From Acidaminobacter sp. JC074 (GTDB lineage: Bacteria; Bacillota; Clostridia; Peptostreptococcales; Acidaminobacteraceae): a DNA stretch of 43,087 nucleotides. The notes under the pieces are model-generated. The model was not told the origin of the DNA. It searched no databases and worked only from the letters and a program-made list of their open reading frames with translations. The DNA lies in contig NZ_VANV01000034.1 of the NCBI RefSeq assembly GCF_022496765.1, positions 1-43,087 on the forward strand, written 5' to 3'. The translations under genes and the position numbers were made by a program. Below, in pieces: positions 40,212 to 43,087 of the stretch (position 1 is the first letter of the stretch; every line of letters starts with the position of its first letter).

Positions 40212-41011
40212 TTTAAAGACGATATAGTTTCATAAGCATTTTTAACTAAGGCTACCTGACAAAGGTAGTCTTCTAATTTATCTGATAGATTACTGCCTCT
40301 AAGATTGTCATAGGCAATTTCTATAACAATAGCGCCCCTGTAGTTATTCTTCTTCAGATATGAAATGATTTTATAGTAATCCGTTTTGCCATAGATAAAA
40401 GGCTGATGATCTGTTTGATTGACATCATGAAGATGAACGTTTTTAAGTTGTCGAGTATCCTCTAGAGGAAGAAGCGGTTCATAACCATTCATAATGGCAT
40501 GACCTACATCCCAACAAAAAGGTGTTTTGTATTTGTTAAGAATTCTATAAAGATTTGTAGAATCCATTCTTGGTCTGATTAAATTCTCGATGACAAAATC
40601 TAGATCGTATTGATAAACCGTTCTTAGGGCATAAAGCTTATCTAGAAGTTTTAAAGTTCTGTATTCAGCCACATCAATAGCCTCATGTTCAACAGAATGA
40701 ATCACAACGATGAGTCTTGTTTTTAATCGGTCAGCAAGTTTACCGTAGATGCTTAAGGCATTAGATAAATAGTCATAATCATTGTAGTGATTTGAAAAAA
40801 CAGCCTGTACATGAATTTGGATGGACTTATCGTTTTGATCTAATATATCTGCATATTCATAAAGTCTGATAACCTCTAAAGGATCATCTAGGTTGGCGTT
40901 GATCTCAATGCCATCTACCAGTTCATAAAACCCCATCTGACTTAACATTTCGATTTGCAGTTTAGGTTCATTTAACCTTCTCAGTTCATTTAAGCTTATA
41001 AAAAATTTCAT
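40178..41011 (-). CDS. Sugar phosphate isomerase/epimerase-like TIM barrel
   Basis: A 277-residue protein of the AP-endonuclease-2/xylose-isomerase-like TIM-barrel family. Metal-ligand positions appear as VIENLIRP, CWDVGHA and VHLHDVN, with the final ligand in VIEIAYD, all in the usual barrel order. The family isomerises sugars or inosose-like compounds; the substrate is unknown. GGAGG precedes the ATG, with a promoter TTGAAG-16-TATAAT on the minus strand at 41056-41029. It is monocistronic and its 3' end overlaps the small 65-residue gene. Confidence 0.85.
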   Translation of the reverse strand: MKFFISLNELRRLNEPKLQIEMLSQMGFYELVDGIEINANLDDPLEVIRLYEYADILDQNDKSIQIHVQAVFSNHYNDYDYLSNALSIYGKLADRLKTRLIVVIHSVEHEAIDVAEYRTLKLLDKLYALRTVYQYDLDFVIENLIRPRMDSTNLYRILNKYKTPFCWDVGHAIMNGYEPLLPLEDTRQLKNVHLHDVNQTDHQPFIYGKTDYYKIISYLKKNNYRGAIVIEIAYDNLRGSNLSDKLEDYLCQVALVKNAYETISSLNYPPAVKKAIL

Positions 41012-41028
41012 ATTGCCTCCTTGACTTC

Positions 41029-41056
41029 ATTATATGCATGTATACTTTTGCTTCAA
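41029..41056 (-). promoter_or_regulatory. Promoter of the isomerase gene
   Basis: On the minus strand TTGAAG (41056-41051), 16 bases, TATAAT (41034-41029), 17 bases before the start codon. Confidence 0.6.
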
Positions 41057-41165
41057 GGCGGATTTGAATCATTTAACATAAAATCTTAAAACTTAAAGAA
41101 AGATTAAGGTGGTCTTTACAGGCCATTAACATTGGTCCGTTATTATGCTAATGGAGGTAGTGTGT

Positions 41166-42752
41166 ATGGAACCAGTAACAATCAACCAGAGTATGGTCTT
41201 GGAGTTTAACAAGGTATTAGAAGAAGGACGTGTTACAACACTCTTTCAGCCAATTGTGGATATGAAATCGGGAAGGATTTATGCTTTTGAGGCCTTGAGT
41301 CGCGGACCTGAAAATTCTTTGCTGAATTCACCTCTTGTTTTACTGTCGGTTGCGAAACTTTTGAACAAGACCTGGGAACTAGAACAGCTCTTAAGGGTAA
41401 AGGCCATAGAACAAGCAACTTTTACGGATAAATATAAGCTCTTTTTAAATGTAGACCCGAATGTGATCAAAGATAGTAAATTTAAGTCAGGTTTTACAAA
41501 AGAACGTCTAAAAGCTTATGGTGTGTCACCTGATGATATTGTACTTGAGCTAACAGAAAGAACTGCTATAGAGTCCTATCAGGATTTCAAAATTATACTG
41601 GATCATTATAAGGATCAAGGCTACCATATAGCCCTAGACGATGCTGGTGCTGGCTACTCAGGACTCAAGACCTTGTATGAGGTTTATCCTAAGTTCTTAA
41701 AGATAGACATGGATTTTATCCGTCATATAGAAAGAGACAAGTTTAAGCAGGCCATTGTCAAGTCATTCGTAGAAATCGCAAGATTGGCTGATATGAAGAC
41801 CATTGCTGAAGGCGTGGAGACTATGGATGAGTTAAAAACCTTAATTGGCATGGGTGTAGATTATGGTCAGGGCTATTATATACAGAGGCCTAGTCAAGAG
41901 ATAAAGCCATTATCACCGAATGTATTAAATGTAATAGAAAGAGAAAACAAGTTGATCCATCAAGTTGTAAATTACAGCGAGGAATATCATTTTATCCATC
42001 ATTTGATCAAGGAAAGGTGTCAATTTCCATCGGATACAAGGTGCCGTGATGTCTTTGAGTGCATGAACTTGAGCCAACTGAAAAGTATTCCTATTGTAGA
42101 AAATAAGCGACTTATCGGGTTGGTTTTTCTAAGAGAAATCAACAAGGCCTTTGCCAAGCAATTTGGCTATTCGGTCTATTCCCATAGACCCATTGACTTG
42201 ATTGTCAATAAGTCTCCCATGGTTGTTGATTATTATGATTCTATTCTAGAAGTTGCCAATAAAGCTTTAAAAAGAGATGCAGAATCTTTATACGATGATA
42301 TTGTTGTACTCAAGGGGCATGACTATGCTGGTATCATAACAATGAGTGATTTATTAGACTATGCAATTAATTATGAGAAAAACCATGCAAGAGAACTCAA
42401 CCCATTAACAGGATTACCGGGTAATCCTATAATCAACAGAGTGATGACCAGTCTTCTTGAGACTGAAAGATCATCCTGTGTCATTTATGCTGATTTAAAT
42501 AACTTCAAGGTTTATAATGATGTTTATGGCTTTGAAAGGGGGAATCAGGTTCTCAAGATGACATCTGAAGTTTTACAGAAGGCCATTGATCGTTATATGC
42601 CTTATTCAAGCTTTTTAGGTCATATAGGTGGGGATGATTTTATTGTTGTAAGTTCAGGAGAACCTACACTTATTCAAGCTTTCTGTGAAGAGGTTATTGT
42701 CAGCTTCGACGAAAGAATGAAATCTTTTTTATTGCTTAGGAGATTGTATTGA
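41166..42752 (+). CDS. EAL-CBS-GGDEF protein with truncated GGDEF domain
   Basis: A 528-residue c-di-GMP protein. Residues ~20-250 are an EAL phosphodiesterase domain (FEALSRGP, ELTERTA, ALDDAGAGYSG, AEGVET all intact). A CBS pair spans ~265-390, and a GGDEF domain starts at ~405 (NPLTGLPGN) with signature GGDDF (488-492). The GGDEF domain stops after FDERMKSF, about 50 residues short, and ends in an unrelated LLLRRLY tail. The other two frames do not continue it. The start at 41166 follows GGAGG; an in-frame ATG at 41145 is less likely. The phosphodiesterase half may still work. The break looks like an insertion or rearrangement. Confidence 0.85.
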   Translation: MEPVTINQSMVLEFNKVLEEGRVTTLFQPIVDMKSGRIYAFEALSRGPENSLLNSPLVLLSVAKLLNKTWELEQLLRVKAIEQATFTDKYKLFLNVDPNVIKDSKFKSGFTKERLKAYGVSPDDIVLELTERTAIESYQDFKIILDHYKDQGYHIALDDAGAGYSGLKTLYEVYPKFLKIDMDFIRHIERDKFKQAIVKSFVEIARLADMKTIAEGVETMDELKTLIGMGVDYGQGYYIQRPSQEIKPLSPNVLNVIERENKLIHQVVNYSEEYHFIHHLIKERCQFPSDTRCRDVFECMNLSQLKSIPIVENKRLIGLVFLREINKAFAKQFGYSVYSHRPIDLIVNKSPMVVDYYDSILEVANKALKRDAESLYDDIVVLKGHDYAGIITMSDLLDYAINYEKNHARELNPLTGLPGNPIINRVMTSLLETERSSCVIYADLNNFKVYNDVYGFERGNQVLKMTSEVLQKAIDRYMPYSSFLGHIGGDDFIVVSSGEPTLIQAFCEEVIVSFDERMKSFLLLRRLY

Positions 42753-42944
42753 TCTAAAATTTCTAAACATGATTGTATGCCTTGAAAATACTCATCATTA
42801 TTGTAGTGGAACGATATTACAAATGCACTTATTGATATAAAATCAACTTTGAAAAGGCATACTATGTGTAATAAAACAACATCGAACAAACGTTTGCTTC
42901 TTTTGAGATTATGATGTATAATCATAGTTAAGAGGAGGTAAATA
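42753..42944 (+). other. Intergenic segment with long-range inverted repeat
   Basis: About 190 bases between the truncated GGDEF gene and the next start. GTATGCCTT (42775-42783) and AAGGCATAC (42854-42862) form a 9-bp stem with a ~70-base loop, which may be an element end or an RNA. A long minus-strand open frame crosses this region, but no start signal or family supports it. Confidence 0.35.
42883..42922 (+). promoter_or_regulatory. LexA/SOS box overlapping a promoter
   Basis: CGAACAAACGTTTG (42883-42896) fits the Gram-positive SOS box CGAAC-N4-GTTYG and the clostridial GAAC-N4-GTTT form. It overlaps the -35 TTGCTT (42894-42899); the -10 TATAAT (42917-42922) lies 17 bases on. This predicts DNA-damage-inducible expression of the gene starting at 42945. 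Confidence 0.75.
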
Positions 42945-43087
42945 ATGGGAATAAAACGTGTTAAGAAAAAGAAAGCAAAGTCTTTAAAATTAGCTTATTC
43001 ATTTCATGTAGAAATTGAGTCTAGATTTGATGAAACGATTTATCAAACCAGTATTCATATGGGCAAGTTCTATAATATGACTTTGTA
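42945..43087 (+). CDS. Partial gene at right edge, possibly TnpB/OrfB-like
   Basis: An open frame starting at 42945 behind AGAGGAGG and a good promoter, and running off the window after 47 codons. It begins MGIKRVKKKKAKSLK and later has HMGKFYNMTL. The basic start and the FYN-x-x-L pattern recall the N-terminus of TnpB/IS605 OrfB nucleases, but the part visible is too short to be sure. The upstream LexA box and the cut-off GGDEF gene next to it would fit a mobile element or a damage-inducible gene. Confidence 0.6.
   Translation, partial: MGIKRVKKKKAKSLKLAYSFHVEIESRFDETIYQTSIHMGKFYNMTL

Noticed and set aside
42674..42925. An 83-codon minus-strand frame across the end of the EAL-CBS-GGDEF gene
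   Set aside because: It overlaps the antisense strand of a real gene, has no clear ribosome binding site and resembles no family I know. Its protein-like composition beyond base 42728 is noted, but chance in A+T-rich DNA is sufficient.

Overview
The window reads as a low-GC, anaerobic member of the Firmicutes, most likely class Clostridia. Evidence: strong GGAGG-type ribosome binding sites, A+T-rich intergenic DNA, oxygen-sensitive enzymes (hybrid cluster protein, a glycyl radical enzyme with its radical SAM activase, several ferredoxin-like proteins), EFR1-type flavodoxin-ferredoxin, a split LysO, and a clostridial-type LexA box. I cannot name the genus. No rRNA, tRNA or CRISPR array is visible.

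Layout. 1-5.9 kb: housekeeping and unknown genes (double-cluster ferredoxin protein, PduO-type adenosyltransferase, GNAT plus epimerase, an unknown membrane protein, an APH-like kinase). 5.9-9.8 kb: a PTS-EIIC-like membrane protein converging on a three-gene operon (Crp/Fnr regulator, methyltransferase, NapH-like ferredoxin fused to an extracytoplasmic FMN-binding domain). 10.1-16.3 kb: an accessory-looking redox locus with two SDRs, an MDR reductase, an EFR1 ferredoxin, and an AraC-type regulator flanked by two paralogous ~130-residue STAS/SpoIIAA-like proteins; paired direct repeats lie in front of the regulator and of the second paralogue. 16.4-18 kb: a secreted multidomain protein on the minus strand. 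18.2-22.7 kb: hcp with a Crp/Fnr-type site, a small cysteine-rich protein, and a histidine kinase/HD-GYP pair. 22.7-25.6 kb: split LysO, a membrane rhodanese with an operator-like C4/G4 dyad, an AspT-like permease and a cold-shock protein. 25.8-31.1 kb: a TetR-controlled ABC export operon with three operator copies. 31.2-34.9 kb: MscS and a CASTOR/POLLUX-like channel fused to a degenerate PrsW-like membrane domain. 35-40 kb: an operon of Xaa-Pro peptidase, glycyl radical activase, a trans-4-hydroxyproline-dehydratase-like enzyme and an XRE-cupin regulator, suited to using hydroxyproline peptides. 40-43 kb: a small unknown gene, a TIM-barrel isomerase, an EAL-CBS-GGDEF protein whose C-terminus is cut off, and the start of a possible TnpB-like gene under a LexA box.

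The strongest points for a second look are the AraC/twin-STAS locus with its repeat operators, the PrsW-CASTOR fusion, the SOS-box-controlled partial gene beside the truncated cyclase, the single-chain ferredoxin-to-extracellular-flavin protein, and the hydroxyproline operon with its palindromic promoter. Several convergent gene pairs also share one palindromic terminator that contains the stop codons of both genes.
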